Positions 1 to 10,075 of a DNA stretch of 64,000 nt are shown piece after piece. Below the pieces are notes generated by a model. The model saw nothing but the letters and a program-made list of their open reading frames with translations, was not told where the DNA came from and did no database searches. This stretch comes from Salinisphaera sp. G21_0 (lineage in GTDB: Bacteria; Pseudomonadota; Gammaproteobacteria; Pseudomonadales; Endozoicomonadaceae): positions 1 through 64,000 of the forward strand of contig NZ_JAGHQW010000008.1 of assembly GCF_017744115.1 (NCBI RefSeq), read 5' to 3'. The translations under genes were made by a program, and so were the position numbers. The first letter of the stretch is position 1, and every line of letters starts with the position of its first letter.

Positions 1-3000
1 TTTTTATAAATGCGCCGCTAGCCACCGTACCTAACGCTCCGCCGATGCTACCCACCGCAATTCCGGCCTTGGTTCCCGCACTTAACCCTTGATCGGTGCC
101 ACCGGAAGGCTGGCCACCGGACGATTGGGGATCTGCACCAGCGGATGGGTGAGCCAGCAGCGCCGCTCCGGGAACCTCCGGGGCAATAGCATTGATGGCA
201 TCGCGCAAAACCATCATTTCCATCGAATATTGAAATTCGTCCAGGCTGGACGGGGCCTGGGCCACCCCGGAAGGACCGGGTACCGGGTTCGGCTGTTCTC
301 CAGCGGTCGCTTTGGCCCGGGCAAGCAGGCTTCGATTGGTTTTGGCCATAATGTGAGCATTCAGTTTTTTGATGGCTTCCGGTACCGGGGTATTATTGGC
401 CAGGGCATCGTCAAGCACACTGATCACTTCCCGCATCTGCATAATCAGTGGATCGGCTGTGGTTACCTCAGTGCTTGAGGGTGGAGGGAGCAGGTCCTGT
501 TCAGTCAGTTTCTGGCTTAATTTCAGTTTCTTAAGCCCATCTACACTGGTCACCTTGTTGATGTATTCTTTGGCCAGGGCCTTCGTGGCCTCTTTGTCGA
601 GGGCTTCAAGTTCCGTTACCGGCTTGGTCAGGATCTGTTTTACCGTTAAAGCCGAGGTGGGAATGGGAGCCATGTCAGCCCACTCGGTTATTTCTGCGTC
701 GGTGGGTTGAACAAAATGCCCGATACCTCTTCCGTTGGCAATCTGCTCTGGCTGAGTCAATCCAATGTCGTATAGCTCAGCCAGTCGTCTCAGTGCGTCC
801 ATGGCCCTTGCGACCAACTGATCCATTGAATCGGCGCTGGCCACGTACAAGGAGCTTGCGGTATCAGAAATGGCCAGGGACAGTTGATTATTCACCCTTT
901 GTATGTTTGCAAATAGGATATGTCCGGCACACGGGGAGACGCTGAACAGAACGTTAGCATCTGCCCCTGCCGGTAACTGAGTTGCCTTCGCATTGAACGC
1001 TGCAACCATCTTTGACAGCATTGACCGAATTGTAACAAATGGTTCTGGTTGTCCACCATAGACTCCATACGAAAATTGCCCAAGTTCCTGGCCAATTTTA
1101 GTAAGGTAATGACTGTCTGTTTTCAGGCCCAGGCTACGCCATAAACCTGCGCGGGAAGCAATCAGATTTTTAGCCGACAATTCCTGTAGCAAGGTCCTGA
1201 CAAGAGCGGGTAATCGAGCATATCCGGCACCCAGAAAAACAGCATTGACCAGAGCATTTAAAGAGCGGCTAACAGAAATTCCAAAGTGGCTGGCAACGGT
1301 CAGTGAAACTACATCCCCCAGACATATGCCTTCCGGTAATTGCCGATCATTCATCATCATTTGCAAAGGGTTCCATGCCAAAGAGAAATCTGTGAGATCT
1401 TTTATATTCGTCATAGCTGGCGGATTGGGGGTCCCCAGAGATATCTGTTGGAGACGCTGTATCAGATTACGAACCATGACCCTGAGCGATTGCATCGTGT
1501 CTGCATTTCGTGGCAGAGCATTGGCGTTAATAAATGAGAGGACGTTAACTTTAAACACTACTCTGCCAAGTGCCTGATAGTCTTGATTCTGTAGTAAATC
1601 AATGGCCTCGTTCTCATATTGATTCAAATAATTGGCCATCCTCAGCGGCTGACGGAGTTGATTGGCAAGAGCTATTGCATCCGGGTCTCCCGCAACGCCA
1701 CGCTGCACCGTAAGGGTAAATTCTTTGCGCATTGCAGAAAAACCCCGTAAAAACTCCATCAGTTGCGGGACCATGTCGTCTGCGGTAACGGCCTCTTCAG
1801 CATCTATCAGCCGGCTGATTCTGATTAAGAAATCCGGCTCCGAAAGGATCATTCTTTTTGAACGATGGTGAGGGGCTACTGTCGTTGTGCTAGTGGCCGA
1901 GGTAGGCGCAATTGTGGTGTTGAACTCATGGATAATGTCATCCACCCCGGCTGCTACGATATCGAAATAGTGACGAGCGACATCAGGGAAAGTGGCATTA
2001 GGGAAAGTGCCATTAGTGAACGTGCCATTGAGCGTTTGGGCGAAGGCTTCAATGCCCTCGAGCAGCATGTATCCGGCAAAATTCCTGGCACTGTCCTTAA
2101 CAAAGGTGACTAATTCTGTGAAGTTAAGGGTCGGAAACAGCTGTTGAAAATAAACCAGGTCATTTTCGAACATGCCAAGATTGGTTGATTTGGCCATATC
2201 GTCCACTATGGCGGTCAGTTGCTGATCCAGTGTTAAATTGGTAGCGGCCAGCGAACTGGACAGGGCCAGGGTGGTCCTGGCGGGCGCGATGTCGGTGATG
2301 CCGCCCAATGAATGCGCCGGGATAATACTGTCAGTCCAGGGGGGCAGGGTATCAACCAGTGAGGGAGTACTGGTGGGTAGTAGTATCGGGGTGTTGGCAA
2401 TGCTTGCAGAAGCAGACTCCTGAACAGTCGGGCTTGCATAATTAAACGATGTTGTTTTTATGCTAGTCGGGCTTGCATAATTAAACGACGATGAATCCAT
2501 ACCAATCGGGCTGGCAACAACCGAAACAGAACCGGGATTGGCTGTTGTTGACGTTGCCGATGCATTGGCAGCAACAGCGCCCTTGCCGGAACCGGACAGG
2601 CTGGACCGGGCTGGGAAAGCCGTGGTGGCATTCATGGCAGTTGCCGAACTGTGCAGCGAAGGCAATGAATGCATACCCGTTGCATGGGTAGAGGCGGTAC
2701 TCTTCACCGAGCCGGATACCCCCATGGACGTTGCCGAATATTCACCGGTTTCACCCATATCATTGATATTTACACTTGTGGCGGAAGGCCCTGCTGAGCC
2801 GGAAGGATGGGAGTGGTGGCTGGAGACGCTGGTTGCCAGGGGGTTGCTGACCGAACCGGACAGACTGGCTGTCCGATGAGCGCCGGTTGCCGTAAAACCG
2901 GAGTCCGTCGCTTTGACTGAGCCTGCTGAATCGTGGGTAGTAGCGGTATGTTTAATGGACTCTGATGGACTGAAAGTAGTCTTGTAATCGCTGCTGGATG

Positions 3001-3904
3001 CGCCAATGGCAGAGGATCTGACCAGGATGGATTTTGCCAGGTGCGCACTGGAGTTTGCAGTTAACATCGATGCCGATGCCTGTACCAAGCCTGTCTCACT
3101 GTTTACAGATGGGCTGATGGCAGATGTTGCCGAAGTAGCGTTATTAGAGACACCATCCTTCATTGCCTCCGACTTACTGGCCTTTTCTGTGTGTGTACTG
3201 ACTGCGCTCGGAGATGTTGATGCTGATTCAGATGTTGATGCTGATACTGATTCAGGCGTTGATGCTGATTCAGATGTTGATGCTGATTCAGATGTTGATG
3301 CTGATACTGATTCAGATGTTGATGCTGATACTGATTCAGATGTTGATGCTGATACTGATTCAGATGTTGATGCTGATACTGATTCAGATGTTGATGCTGA
3401 TACTGATACTGATTCAGACGTTGATGCTGATACTGGTTCAGACGTTGATGCTGATACTGATTCAGACGTTGATGCTGATACTGATTCAGACGTTGATGCT
3501 GATACTGATTCAGACGTTGATACTGATGCAGATGCTTTTGCTGGATTTGAATTGCTGGCCGAAGCTGATATTGAGGTTGTGCCAATTATTGAACCGGCTG
3601 CGCTTGAATTAATTGACTTTGTTCGACTAAGTAAGTCTGAAGAGCTGGCAAACTGAACCAAATAGCTGGTTTGATACTGGCTACCCAGTGCAGGTGTCGT
3701 CTTCCCTGTCTTTTTATTATTAGCCACTTGACGTGAGTGAAACACGCTGGTTGTTTTAGCACGATCATGAGGAAATTTTTTATCATCATCATGAGGGAAT
3801 TTTTTATCATCATCGTGAGGAAATTTTTTATCATCATCATGAGGAAATTTTTGATCAGGCAGAAAACCTGGATTGGTTGGTTTAACTGGAAATCGAAGAT
3901 GCAT
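1..3904 (-). CDS. Giant repeat-rich protein of unknown function (C-terminus outside window)
   Basis: The minus-strand frame starting at the ATG at 3902-3904 stays open to the left edge, about 1301 codons. I do not recognise a family. Residues about 14-45 hold four tandem 8-residue units of the type DDDKKFPH. Residues about 125-232 are a Ser/Thr/Ala tract built from units such as SESVSAST. The middle is Ser/Thr/Ala-rich low complexity with FNYASPT occurring twice. From about residue 600 the composition becomes ordinary and helix-like. Near the edge a Pro/Gly-rich linker leads into a glycine-zipper-like hydrophobic stretch, [20 protein letters not shown], which could be a membrane segment. The N-terminus has no Sec signal peptide. 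An adhesin or a secreted host-directed protein is possible, but this is inference. The next gene, also on the minus strand, lies 600 bp upstream. Confidence 0.8.
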   Translation of the reverse strand, partial: MHLRFPVKPTNPGFLPDQKFPHDDDKKFPHDDDKKFPHDDDKKFPHDRAKTTSVFHSRQVANNKKTGKTTPALGSQYQTSYLVQFASSSDLLSRTKSINSSAAGSIIGTTSISASASNSNPAKASASVSTSESVSASTSESVSASTSESVSASTSEPVSASTSESVSVSASTSESVSASTSESVSASTSESVSASTSESVSASTSESASTSESASTPESVSASTSESASTSPSAVSTHTEKASKSEAMKDGVSNNATSATSAISPSVNSETGLVQASASMLTANSSAHLAKSILVRSSAIGASSSDYKTTFSPSESIKHTATTHDSAGSVKATDSGFTATGAHRTASLSGSVSNPLATSVSSHHSHPSGSAGPSATSVNINDMGETGEYSATSMGVSGSVKSTASTHATGMHSLPSLHSSATAMNATTAFPARSSLSGSGKGAVAANASATSTTANPGSVSVVASPIGMDSSSFNYASPTSIKTTSFNYASPTVQESASASIANTPILLPTSTPSLVDTLPPWTDSIIPAHSLGGITDIAPARTTLALSSSLAATNLTLDQQLTAIVDDMAKSTNLGMFENDLVYFQQLFPTLNFTELVTFVKDSARNFAGYMLLEGIEAFAQTLNGTFTNGTFPNATFPDVARHYFDIVAAGVDDIIHEFNTTIAPTSATSTTTVAPHHRSKRMILSEPDFLIRISRLIDAEEAVTADDMVPQLMEFLRGFSAMRKEFTLTVQRGVAGDPDAIALANQLRQPLRMANYLNQYENEAIDLLQNQDYQALGRVVFKVNVLSFINANALPRNADTMQSLRVMVRNLIQRLQQISLGTPNPPAMTNIKDLTDFSLAWNPLQMMMNDRQLPEGICLGDVVSLTVASHFGISVSRSLNALVNAVFLGAGYARLPALVRTLLQELSAKNLIASRAGLWRSLGLKTDSHYLTKIGQELGQFSYGVYGGQPEPFVTIRSMLSKMVAAFNAKATQLPAGADANVLFSVSPCAGHILFANIQRVNNQLSLAISDTASSLYVASADSMDQLVARAMDALRRLAELYDIGLTQPEQIANGRGIGHFVQPTDAEITEWADMAPIPTSALTVKQILTKPVTELEALDKEATKALAKEYINKVTSVDGLKKLKLSQKLTEQDLLPPPSSTEVTTADPLIMQMREVISVLDDALANNTPVPEAIKKLNAHIMAKTNRSLLARAKATAGEQPNPVPGPSGVAQAPSSLDEFQYSMEMMVLRDAINAIAPEVPGAALLAHPSAGADPQSSGGQPSGGTDQGLSAGTKAGIAVGSIGGALGTVASGAFIK
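3208..3530. repeat. Tandem 24-bp/18-bp repeats encoding Ser/Thr tract
   Basis: On the plus strand the unit reads gatgttgatgctgatactga plus ttca, with shorter 18-bp variants, in about a dozen uninterrupted copies. Units are multiples of three, so they encode [12 protein letters not shown] repeats on the minus strand. Copies are nearly identical, so copy number probably varies by slippage or recombination. Confidence 0.9.
3772..3862. repeat. Four 24-bp tandem repeats encoding DDDKKFPH
   Basis: Four near-identical 24-bp units, each containing the plus-strand core gaaattttttatcatcatca, lie at the 5' end of the large minus-strand gene. They encode an alternating acidic and basic octapeptide (DDDKKFPH) close to its N-terminus. 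Unit length is a multiple of three. Confidence 0.9.
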
Positions 3905-4188
3905 TGTTTAATTAACCCGTCAGTTGACTTTTATTCATTTCAGATTGAGTGAAAAAAATATCCAACTTTACAAAATTTGCAAATATTCGAGAGAGAAAAT
4001 TATACGGTTCGGGGATGACTAATAAGGATTGTTGATTATTGCTGTTTCCAGGATTTCATAGCTGTAAATCACCAGGCAGAACTGCCCAGCTTCCGGGGTT
4101 GCTCAGCAACTTGGTAAAACCAGGCCACCTTTTTTAAAAGCTGATTCCCAGAGAGCCTACCGGGTAAAATAACTGTATTTATATACAA

Positions 4189-4416
4189 ATGAAAAACCCA
4201 ATGCAGGAGGAAGCCCATGTCCATTACCCCCAAGAGTTGACCGGGACTGAAGCATGTTTACTGATAAGAAAGCCGTTGAAGAACACGATCAATTTTGAGC
4301 TGGTCGATGGTATAACATGTATGCTGGAAGCCAATCTCAAGACATCATTCCCAAAGGATCTGACTATTACCCTGTCATCTCTGGGGGTGAAAAGTGGTAC
4401 GCTGGATGAGGCGTGA
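4189..4416 (+). CDS. Doubtful small hypothetical protein
   Basis: This 75-codon frame starts MKNPMQEEAHVHYPQ and ends VKSGTLDEA. Its second half alternates hydrophobic and polar residues as a small soluble domain would. There is no clear Shine-Dalgarno site before the ATG, although a TATA-like stretch lies just upstream. I recognise no family and no motif. An opposing frame overlaps it, so it may be chance. It sits alone between two minus-strand genes, and nothing in the context suggests a role. Confidence 0.25.
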   Translation: MKNPMQEEAHVHYPQELTGTEACLLIRKPLKNTINFELVDGITCMLEANLKTSFPKDLTITLSSLGVKSGTLDEA

Positions 4417-4454
4417 CTCCATGTATCTTTATTCCCACTTGCGGGGGTGAGTAA

Positions 4455-4477
4455 TGACAAAGGCTGCCAGGCAGCCT
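4455..4477 (-). terminator. Hairpin downstream of the P450-like gene
   Basis: The arms aggctgcc and ggcagcct are complementary. Read on the minus strand they are followed by a short T-rich stretch (TTTGTCATT). The hairpin lies about 28 bp after the stop codon of the minus-strand gene at 4505-6109. It would be a weak Rho-independent terminator. Confidence 0.45.
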
Positions 4478-4504
4478 GATGCAGGGCTGGTGCTCCGATA
4501 ATTG

Positions 4505-6109
4505 CTACTCAGCTAAATTAAACGCTGGTTCCAGAACTAATGGAGCAACATCCAGTTTATTCCAGAACCAGCTTGTACTGTTTGGAATCAGTTTTGGGCG
4601 AACAGCATATCGGGCATGATAATTCGCAAAAAAATACTGGAGAAACTCAGGAAGAATATAAACACTGTATGGCTTTGATGGGCATTTTCTCGGCTCATAG
4701 CCAAAGGCGTGCCCTTTGATGGCGTTGGTTATCAGTATCATATCATCCGGTTTAAAATGTATCTGGTGGTTAGCCGTTTCTGATCTGATTGTTACCAGAA
4801 AGGAGCGGTTCACTTTTCTTGGAAACAGCGTTGCCAGGGCGCGCAGGTTGTGGACTTCATCAGCGAATAGCTGATGCATATCAATAAGGTGCTGGTTTTG
4901 ATAATGTTCAGCGATGTGAATAACAAAATTTGTCGCTGTATTGCTGATGTTCAATGAATTATCAATCCAGGATAATAAATTGAAAATAATGTTGATGGCT
5001 TCCTGTGGTGACACCTCTTCAAGGTCCTGTGTCAGGGAAGGGGCAAATACGGGTAGCACGGCTGCATTATTTTTTCTTAATAGCTCGACTGTTCTGGTTG
5101 CCACTGTTTCTCTGGTGGATTGGTGGTTGCCAGAATTAATGCTCGGCAACAGGGGTTCGTCATATAAATAACAGAGCACTTTATAAAACTGTTCTAATGT
5201 TTGAATATTGGTGTACGGGTGATCTTTTGCAAATGGGCTGTTACCATGAATGAAAAGATTGGCTTTTAAATCGTATTTTCCGGTATGCACTTCCAGCTGA
5301 TCGTAAAGCCGCTTTATCTGGTAATAATGTTGATTAACCTGCTGCTGAATTTTTCTGTTGACGGGGTATTCCGGAGAGACATTGGAAAACAGTATTTGAA
5401 AATATATCTGGGTTAACAGATTGCTGATCAGGTCGGCAGCTTTCTCGCCATATACGAGGTCTGTTGTTTGCTGGTTTGTTAATAATACGGAGGTATCGGG
5501 CAACTGTTGCAGTCTTTCGAACGCCTGCTGAAAGAGTGCCGCCTGCTTGCTTCCATAGCTATGGTGATGCATATCCCTTGCAGCTACAGGATTGTTTTCC
5601 AGCAGAAACCAGTTTTTCGCATTCAGGAGTCTTCTGTGGGTATGAAGGTTATGCTCTTGTCCTTCAAGAGCGATGATCTGATTGGCTATATCTGCATTGG
5701 CGATAAAGTAAATTCTCTTGCCTTTGTAGGATAACTCGTAATAACCGTGTTTAGTGGTTTTGGCATAATCATTAAGTGCCTTGATATCACGGTAAGAGAT
5801 GATATACAGATTGTTTATTCGGGATGCTGTCTGAAGTGCCTGTAGCAGGCTGCTTTTTAACACCCATGACAGCATCGGTGATTGTTCATAAAGCCTCTCA
5901 ATTGAAAACAATGTCTCGGTTAATATGGGGACTGCACGCCTGGCGACGGAATATCTCAGGCTTTTGTTTTGCGGATGTTCAAATTCACAGTAGGCCATTG
6001 TTGTGGTTAAAGCGGCAATGGTAATAGCGAGTTTGGTAATCAGCTTAATATAACGAGGGCCTGTATGCTTTTGCTTATGGCTGTCTGTGTGTTTTCTATT
6101 AAATAACAT
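4505..6109 (-). CDS. Membrane-anchored cytochrome P450-like protein with degenerate haem loop
   Basis: 534 residues. A basic N-terminus precedes a hydrophobic helix (about residues 23-40, KLITKLAITIAALTTTMAY), so it is probably membrane-anchored or exported. Near residue 470 the stretch FGYEPRKCPS matches the P450 haem-ligand loop FxxGxRxCxG at the Phe, Arg and Cys, but both Gly are replaced (Glu, Ser). About 50 residues earlier HNLRALATLFP resembles the K-helix ExxR segment with His in place of Glu. A helix around LSWIDNSLNISNTATNFVIH is placed like the I helix. The meander region is short. I infer a divergent or non-catalytic P450-fold protein; the call rests on a few motifs. It is flanked by accessory DNA and is probably a single-gene unit. 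Confidence 0.45.
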   Translation of the reverse strand: MLFNRKHTDSHKQKHTGPRYIKLITKLAITIAALTTTMAYCEFEHPQNKSLRYSVARRAVPILTETLFSIERLYEQSPMLSWVLKSSLLQALQTASRINNLYIISYRDIKALNDYAKTTKHGYYELSYKGKRIYFIANADIANQIIALEGQEHNLHTHRRLLNAKNWFLLENNPVAARDMHHHSYGSKQAALFQQAFERLQQLPDTSVLLTNQQTTDLVYGEKAADLISNLLTQIYFQILFSNVSPEYPVNRKIQQQVNQHYYQIKRLYDQLEVHTGKYDLKANLFIHGNSPFAKDHPYTNIQTLEQFYKVLCYLYDEPLLPSINSGNHQSTRETVATRTVELLRKNNAAVLPVFAPSLTQDLEEVSPQEAINIIFNLLSWIDNSLNISNTATNFVIHIAEHYQNQHLIDMHQLFADEVHNLRALATLFPRKVNRSFLVTIRSETANHQIHFKPDDMILITNAIKGHAFGYEPRKCPSKPYSVYILPEFLQYFFANYHARYAVRPKLIPNSTSWFWNKLDVAPLVLEPAFNLAE

Positions 6110-6455
6110 TGTTAATGGCTACTTTTACGGGAAATCTGGTCAATTGCATATTTACTTTAAATATTATGATTTTTTATTTTTAAAAATTGATATTTTAAAA
6201 TTGTATATTGTCAGGGATTTGCTGCTGTCAGGTACTCATAAAACACCGTCAATAAACACTTAGTCTGCTTTTGAGTCATATAGTTCCTCATATTGCTTAA
6301 ATTGGTTTCAGTTAACCATTCAAAGTTGTTTATAGCCCGGAAGCCAGGGGCTTGATGCGCCAGAGATGATATCTAATTTCAGAGTGATTTTGCTGTCAGT
6401 TACCAGCCGTCCGGACGCAGGGTTTACCCGGTTCAAACGGCCTGGCAGGCAGGCT
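6110..6455. other. AT-rich spacer
   Basis: This spacer separates two minus-strand genes. Its left half (about 6150-6210) is strongly AT-rich and probably holds the promoter of the P450-like gene. I see no convincing ORF, RNA or repeat in it. Confidence 0.5.
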
Positions 6456-6761
6456 TCAAGGCGTTTCCTGAAGGTATTGGCTTGGGTCAATGTAGAGACC
6501 AAGGGAGCGCTTATCAATGCGCTTTTCCTTATTTTCAGTCTTGCCGACTTCCTGATATCTGAAGACCACCGTATCACCAATGTTGACATCCAGCTGCTTA
6601 TCTGCGGACAGATATTTGTAATCCTCACCAGCAACCGTCAGGGTATGGATATAGTAATCCGGCATCCCCAGCCAGTCGCTGTGAGGGCCATCGGTGCTGA
6701 CGGCTTCAAGCAGACCACGACCTTCCAGTTTTGGCTGGCGTTTTTGAAAACTTCTTTGCAT
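6456..6761 (-). CDS. Small conserved-looking hypothetical protein
   Basis: About 102 residues if it starts at the ATG at 6759-6761 (MQRSFQKRQPKLEGRG). The frame stays open further, to an ATG at 6857, but that start would lie inside the DUF2062 gene. The C-terminal half alternates beta-strand-like hydrophobics with charged residues (LDVNIGDTVVFRYQEV) and looks like a small soluble beta domain. There is no signal peptide, metal motif or recognised family. It lies 34 bp downstream of the DUF2062 gene on the same strand and is probably co-transcribed with it. Function unknown. Confidence 0.6.
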   Translation of the reverse strand: MQRSFQKRQPKLEGRGLLEAVSTDGPHSDWLGMPDYYIHTLTVAGEDYKYLSADKQLDVNIGDTVVFRYQEVGKTENKEKRIDKRSLGLYIDPSQYLQETP

Positions 6762-6795
6762 GGGGCTGTTATCTCTAGAGACTTTTGAATAGCGG

Positions 6796-7329
6796 TTAGT
6801 TGAAAGGATCGGGTCGGGAGCGACGTTTGTTTCTCTGGCGCCAGTGGATGACAACATTCCAGCGCCAGGCTGCCCGAATCAGCAGGTAACTGATAAAGCC
6901 GAGCACAACGCCTGATACCAGCGATCCCAGATAAAGAGGCTTCCACACACGGGCAAGTCCGGCACCCAGACCTTGTACGGTGAGTTCAAAGGAAGCTTCA
7001 CTTACCGGTGTCTGAAGGATAAAACAGCCAATTTTGTATGTAAAATAGAATATGGCAGGCATGGTCAATGGGTTGGTAATCCAGACCAGTGCGACAGAAA
7101 GAGGCAGATTGCACCGGAAAACAATGGCCAGACATGCCGCCAGAATCATTTGGAAAGGCATGGGAATAAAGGCAACAAATATGCCGACAAAAAATGCGGC
7201 AGCAGCGGAACGGCGATTCAGTTGCCACAGGTTTGCATCATATAATGCAGAACCCAGAAACCGCAGGTGGCGATGTTCCTTGATGGTTTTTGGTTCCGGC
7301 AAATACCTTTTAATCAGTTTTTTCGCCAT
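6796..7329 (-). CDS. DUF2062 family inner-membrane protein
   Basis: 177 residues. After a basic N-terminus (MAKKLIKRYLPEPKTIKEH) come a hydrophobic segment with the pattern FVGIFVAFIPMPFQMILAA, the DUF2062 hallmark WITNPLTMPAIFYFTYKIG, and a last transmembrane helix near residues 130-150. The family occurs widely next to comEC and exbBD in gammaproteobacteria; its biochemical role is unknown. It is transcribed away from comEC, with a 312-bp divergent spacer between them. A small hypothetical gene follows on the same strand. Confidence 0.85.
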   Translation of the reverse strand: MAKKLIKRYLPEPKTIKEHRHLRFLGSALYDANLWQLNRRSAAAAFFVGIFVAFIPMPFQMILAACLAIVFRCNLPLSVALVWITNPLTMPAIFYFTYKIGCFILQTPVSEASFELTVQGLGAGLARVWKPLYLGSLVSGVVLGFISYLLIRAAWRWNVVIHWRQRNKRRSRPDPFN

Positions 7330-7641
7330 ATCCTTTCACTATCTTTCCGCTATCATGACGTCAACTCATTATGCTCTGAGCTTTGACTTTAGTTCATGGT
7401 TTGCAGAGGTTGCCAGTTTTCCAGTATGAAAGTCTTGCCAGCTGTTTTCCCCCGATTCGGGATTGGCTTTTCCAGACTGAAATTCATCTATGCTTGCTGA
7501 TTTTCATCGGCCATGACATGCCACTTTTCAAATAAAGAATGGTTGATTATGCCACGGCGCAATGACGGTCATTCAAGGCAGAACAGTGCCTTGAATGAGG
7601 TAAAGCCTTGGATTATGCACTGAAATGGTAGGCAAGACTAC
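7330..7641. other. Divergent spacer between the DUF2062 gene and comEC
   Basis: This spacer must hold the promoters of both genes. Its most visible feature is a perfect 12-bp inverted repeat at 7569-7598. No other ORF or RNA is convincing. Confidence 0.5.
7569..7598. repeat. Perfect 12-bp inverted repeat upstream of comEC
   Basis: The arms tcattcaaggca and tgccttgaatga are exact complements around a 6-base loop (gaacag), 44 bp before the comEC start. There is no T-run on either strand, so it is more likely an operator or a stable leader hairpin than a terminator. Confidence 0.7.
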
Positions 7642-9936
7642 GTGGATAACACGCACACGACCATAAAACCGGTAAGAGGATTACTTATATTCGTACTTGC
7701 CAGTGGGTTTGTTTCATTGACATTTGGCATGTCAGTACTGCTTTCGATCAGCCTGCCGCTGTTCATTCTGTTTTTGTGGGGATTATCTTCAGCAAGAGCT
7801 TCCCGAGTCCGCTGGTGGCTGCTGCCTCTGCTGGCGGGTACTCTCGTCAGCTCATGGTATGCAACGCATTATGCTGTCAATCGCCTTGATGGCTATATAC
7901 ATGGGCGGGATATCAATATCGAAGGAAAGATTGCCAGTCTGCCGGTGATAAACGGCATGGCAGCCCGCTTTGATTTCACAGTCAGTCATGCAGGGTCTGG
8001 TCTATACGCCAAAAAGGTCAGGCTGAGCTGGTATGAACCGCCGGATTTGCAGGCTGGAGAGACCTGGCGGTTAACGGTGAGGTTGCGACAGCCCCATGGT
8101 TTTGCAAGCCCGGGTGCGTTTGATTATGAGGCCTGGGCGCTGCGTCAGGGGATACAGGCCACGGGGTACGTGAAGTCCGGATCACTGCTCGATAATAATG
8201 TTACCGGTATTTACCGGCTTCATCAGGTAAGGGCGCTGTTAAGACAGTGGTTGTACTCCACGGTATCTGATGACAACAGAGGGGTTTTCTCGGCACTGCT
8301 GCTGGGTGATAAAACAACGATCAACACCCAGCAATGGCAGGTGTTGAATGAGACGGGAACCACCCATTTGATGGTGATCTCCGGCCTGCATATCGGTCTT
8401 ATGGCCTGGTTGGGCTTCTCCCTTGCCACCATTGTTGGGCGATTGGGGGGAATTCCACTTCGAAGAGTACCCTTACCCGTGGTCAAGGCGCTGACAGGCA
8501 TGCTGTTTGCGTTGTTCTATGCCCTGTTGGCCGGGTTCAGTGTGCCGGTGCAACGGGCCCTGGTGATGACATTTGCTGCATTACTGGCACCCTTGCTGGG
8601 TATCAGGGCCTCTCCCGCAACACTTTGGTTGTTGGCTTTGGCGGCAGTGCTTGCCATTGACCCCCTGGCCATAACCAGCAATGGATTCTGGTACTCGTTT
8701 ATTGCCGCAGGCGCACTGCTGTTTGGTATGGTTGGTCGAAGGGAGAGGGCTGGCTGGCCGGTAACCCTGTTTAAGCCACAATGGCTGGTGTTTGCCCTGT
8801 TGACGCCTTTGCTGCTGTTTAATGGTCAGCCGGTATCACCACTGTCTCCCCTGGTGAATCTGCTGGCCATCCCATTAATTGGCATTGCCGTCGTTCCCTT
8901 ACTGCTGTTCAGTGCCATTGTGCAGTTTGTGTTGCCTGAGACTGCCGGTTTCATTATGACCGGGCTGGATTATCTGGTGACAGGGTTTCAATGGGGACTG
9001 CAGTGGGTGTCCGGTTTGATGGTGCTTATTCCACCACAGCAGGCTCTGACCTGGCTTAACCTGTTGTTCGCTGTTGCCGGTATGCTGTTGCTGATTGCCC
9101 CGGCAACTCTGCGTTTGCGCTGGCTTGCCCCGGTGATGCTGGTGCCTTCGTTGTTCCCGAAAACACCTGAGATGCCGGCAGGTCAGGCTGAGATCACTGT
9201 TTTGGATGTAGGGCAAGGGTTGTCTGTGTTTATCAGAACACGTCAGCACCTTCTGGTATACGACACCGGTGATAGATTCTCGGAAAAATTGTCAGCGGCA
9301 GAGAGCGTGATTCTTCCGGCGCTGTCCAAATCCGGTGTGGCCCAAATTGATCGCATTATCATTTCTCATGGTGATCAGGATCATTCAGGTGGTTTGCCAT
9401 CACTGTTGTCCAGATACCCGAATGTACCGGTTATCAGTGGTACCAGGCTGCCCGATTTTGAGCAAGACTGGGTGAAATGCCAATCCGGAGATCATTGGGA
9501 GTGGGATGGGGTTTATTTTCAGGTGTTGGCCGGTGGTGAATATCGGCGCAGTAATGATGCGTCCTGTGTTCTGAAAGTGACAGCAGGGTCAGATAGCCTT
9601 TTACTGCCCGGAGACATTAGTGGACGGGTTGAGAAACGTTTAATAGAGGAGGGCGCTGATCTTAAATCCAGTGTGCTGGTGGCCGCTCACCATGGTAGTC
9701 GGTTTTCCAGTAGTTCTGACTTTCTCTCTGCGGTTCAGCCCGGGGCGGTTATTTTTTCCTCCGGCTTTGCCAATCGCTTCGGTCATCCGGCTGCTGAAAC
9801 AGTGGCTCGTGCGCAAAACTCGGGGGCAAAAACCTTCAATACCGCTGCAGATGGCTCACTTTCTTTTGCGCTCGGTAGCGGTGATCCCAGGGTTTCAGCC
9901 TACCGCAAAACCCGCGCCCGCTACTGGTGGCGCTAA
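7642..9936 (+). CDS. comEC: ComEC/Rec2 DNA-uptake channel
   Basis: 764 residues, the usual size for a proteobacterial ComEC/Rec2. The N-terminus has two or three transmembrane helices, then a DUF4131-type soluble region (residues about 50-170). The competence domain follows with many helices; its motif is TTHLMVISGLHIGL near residue 245. The C-terminal third is a metallo-beta-lactamase fold with HGDQDHSGG near residue 580 and AAHHGS near 680. ComEC forms the inner-membrane pore for single-stranded DNA in natural transformation. The start used is a GTG with a weak ribosome site, and a later ATG near 7729 is possible. exbB follows 139 bp downstream on the same strand. Confidence 0.93.
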   Translation: MDNTHTTIKPVRGLLIFVLASGFVSLTFGMSVLLSISLPLFILFLWGLSSARASRVRWWLLPLLAGTLVSSWYATHYAVNRLDGYIHGRDINIEGKIASLPVINGMAARFDFTVSHAGSGLYAKKVRLSWYEPPDLQAGETWRLTVRLRQPHGFASPGAFDYEAWALRQGIQATGYVKSGSLLDNNVTGIYRLHQVRALLRQWLYSTVSDDNRGVFSALLLGDKTTINTQQWQVLNETGTTHLMVISGLHIGLMAWLGFSLATIVGRLGGIPLRRVPLPVVKALTGMLFALFYALLAGFSVPVQRALVMTFAALLAPLLGIRASPATLWLLALAAVLAIDPLAITSNGFWYSFIAAGALLFGMVGRRERAGWPVTLFKPQWLVFALLTPLLLFNGQPVSPLSPLVNLLAIPLIGIAVVPLLLFSAIVQFVLPETAGFIMTGLDYLVTGFQWGLQWVSGLMVLIPPQQALTWLNLLFAVAGMLLLIAPATLRLRWLAPVMLVPSLFPKTPEMPAGQAEITVLDVGQGLSVFIRTRQHLLVYDTGDRFSEKLSAAESVILPALSKSGVAQIDRIIISHGDQDHSGGLPSLLSRYPNVPVISGTRLPDFEQDWVKCQSGDHWEWDGVYFQVLAGGEYRRSNDASCVLKVTAGSDSLLLPGDISGRVEKRLIEEGADLKSSVLVAAHHGSRFSSSSDFLSAVQPGAVIFSSGFANRFGHPAAETVARAQNSGAKTFNTAADGSLSFALGSGDPRVSAYRKTRARYWWR

Positions 9937-10075
9937 TGCAATCTCACAGCGATCAGTTACTGCTTAAATGGCGCTAATCTCTGTGATACAGTCATAACGG
10001 TTACCTTGGGAACTGATATGCCTGACATTAACTGTGCCAGATATCATGAATTTGTCATTATAAGGGAAGATTATT

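Larger units (their letters stand above)
3905..4504. other. 600-bp spacer between two minus-strand genes
   Basis: This spacer probably carries the promoter of the large repeat protein at its left side. On the minus strand TTGCAA and TATTTT lie 16 bp apart, ending about 50 bp before the ATG. At the right side is a hairpin at 4461-4477 that fits a terminator for the P450-like gene. A doubtful small plus-strand ORF lies at 4189-4416. I see no RNA gene. Confidence 0.5.

Noticed and set aside
3208..3530. CRISPR-like regular repeats
   Set aside because: Units are adjacent without unique spacers, are multiples of three and encode a Ser/Thr tract.
3006..3656. Long plus-strand frame with repeated [10 protein letters not shown], like a calcium-binding protein
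   Set aside because: It is the antisense reading of the Ser/Thr repeats of the large minus-strand gene, whose frame is open from 3904 to the window edge.
6320..6634. Second frame in the 6.3-6.9 kb region (MLVRITNICPQISS on the minus strand) and plus-strand frame 6366-6788
   Set aside because: They overlap the better coding frame at 6456-6761, whose sequence looks like a folded domain and follows the DUF2062 gene.
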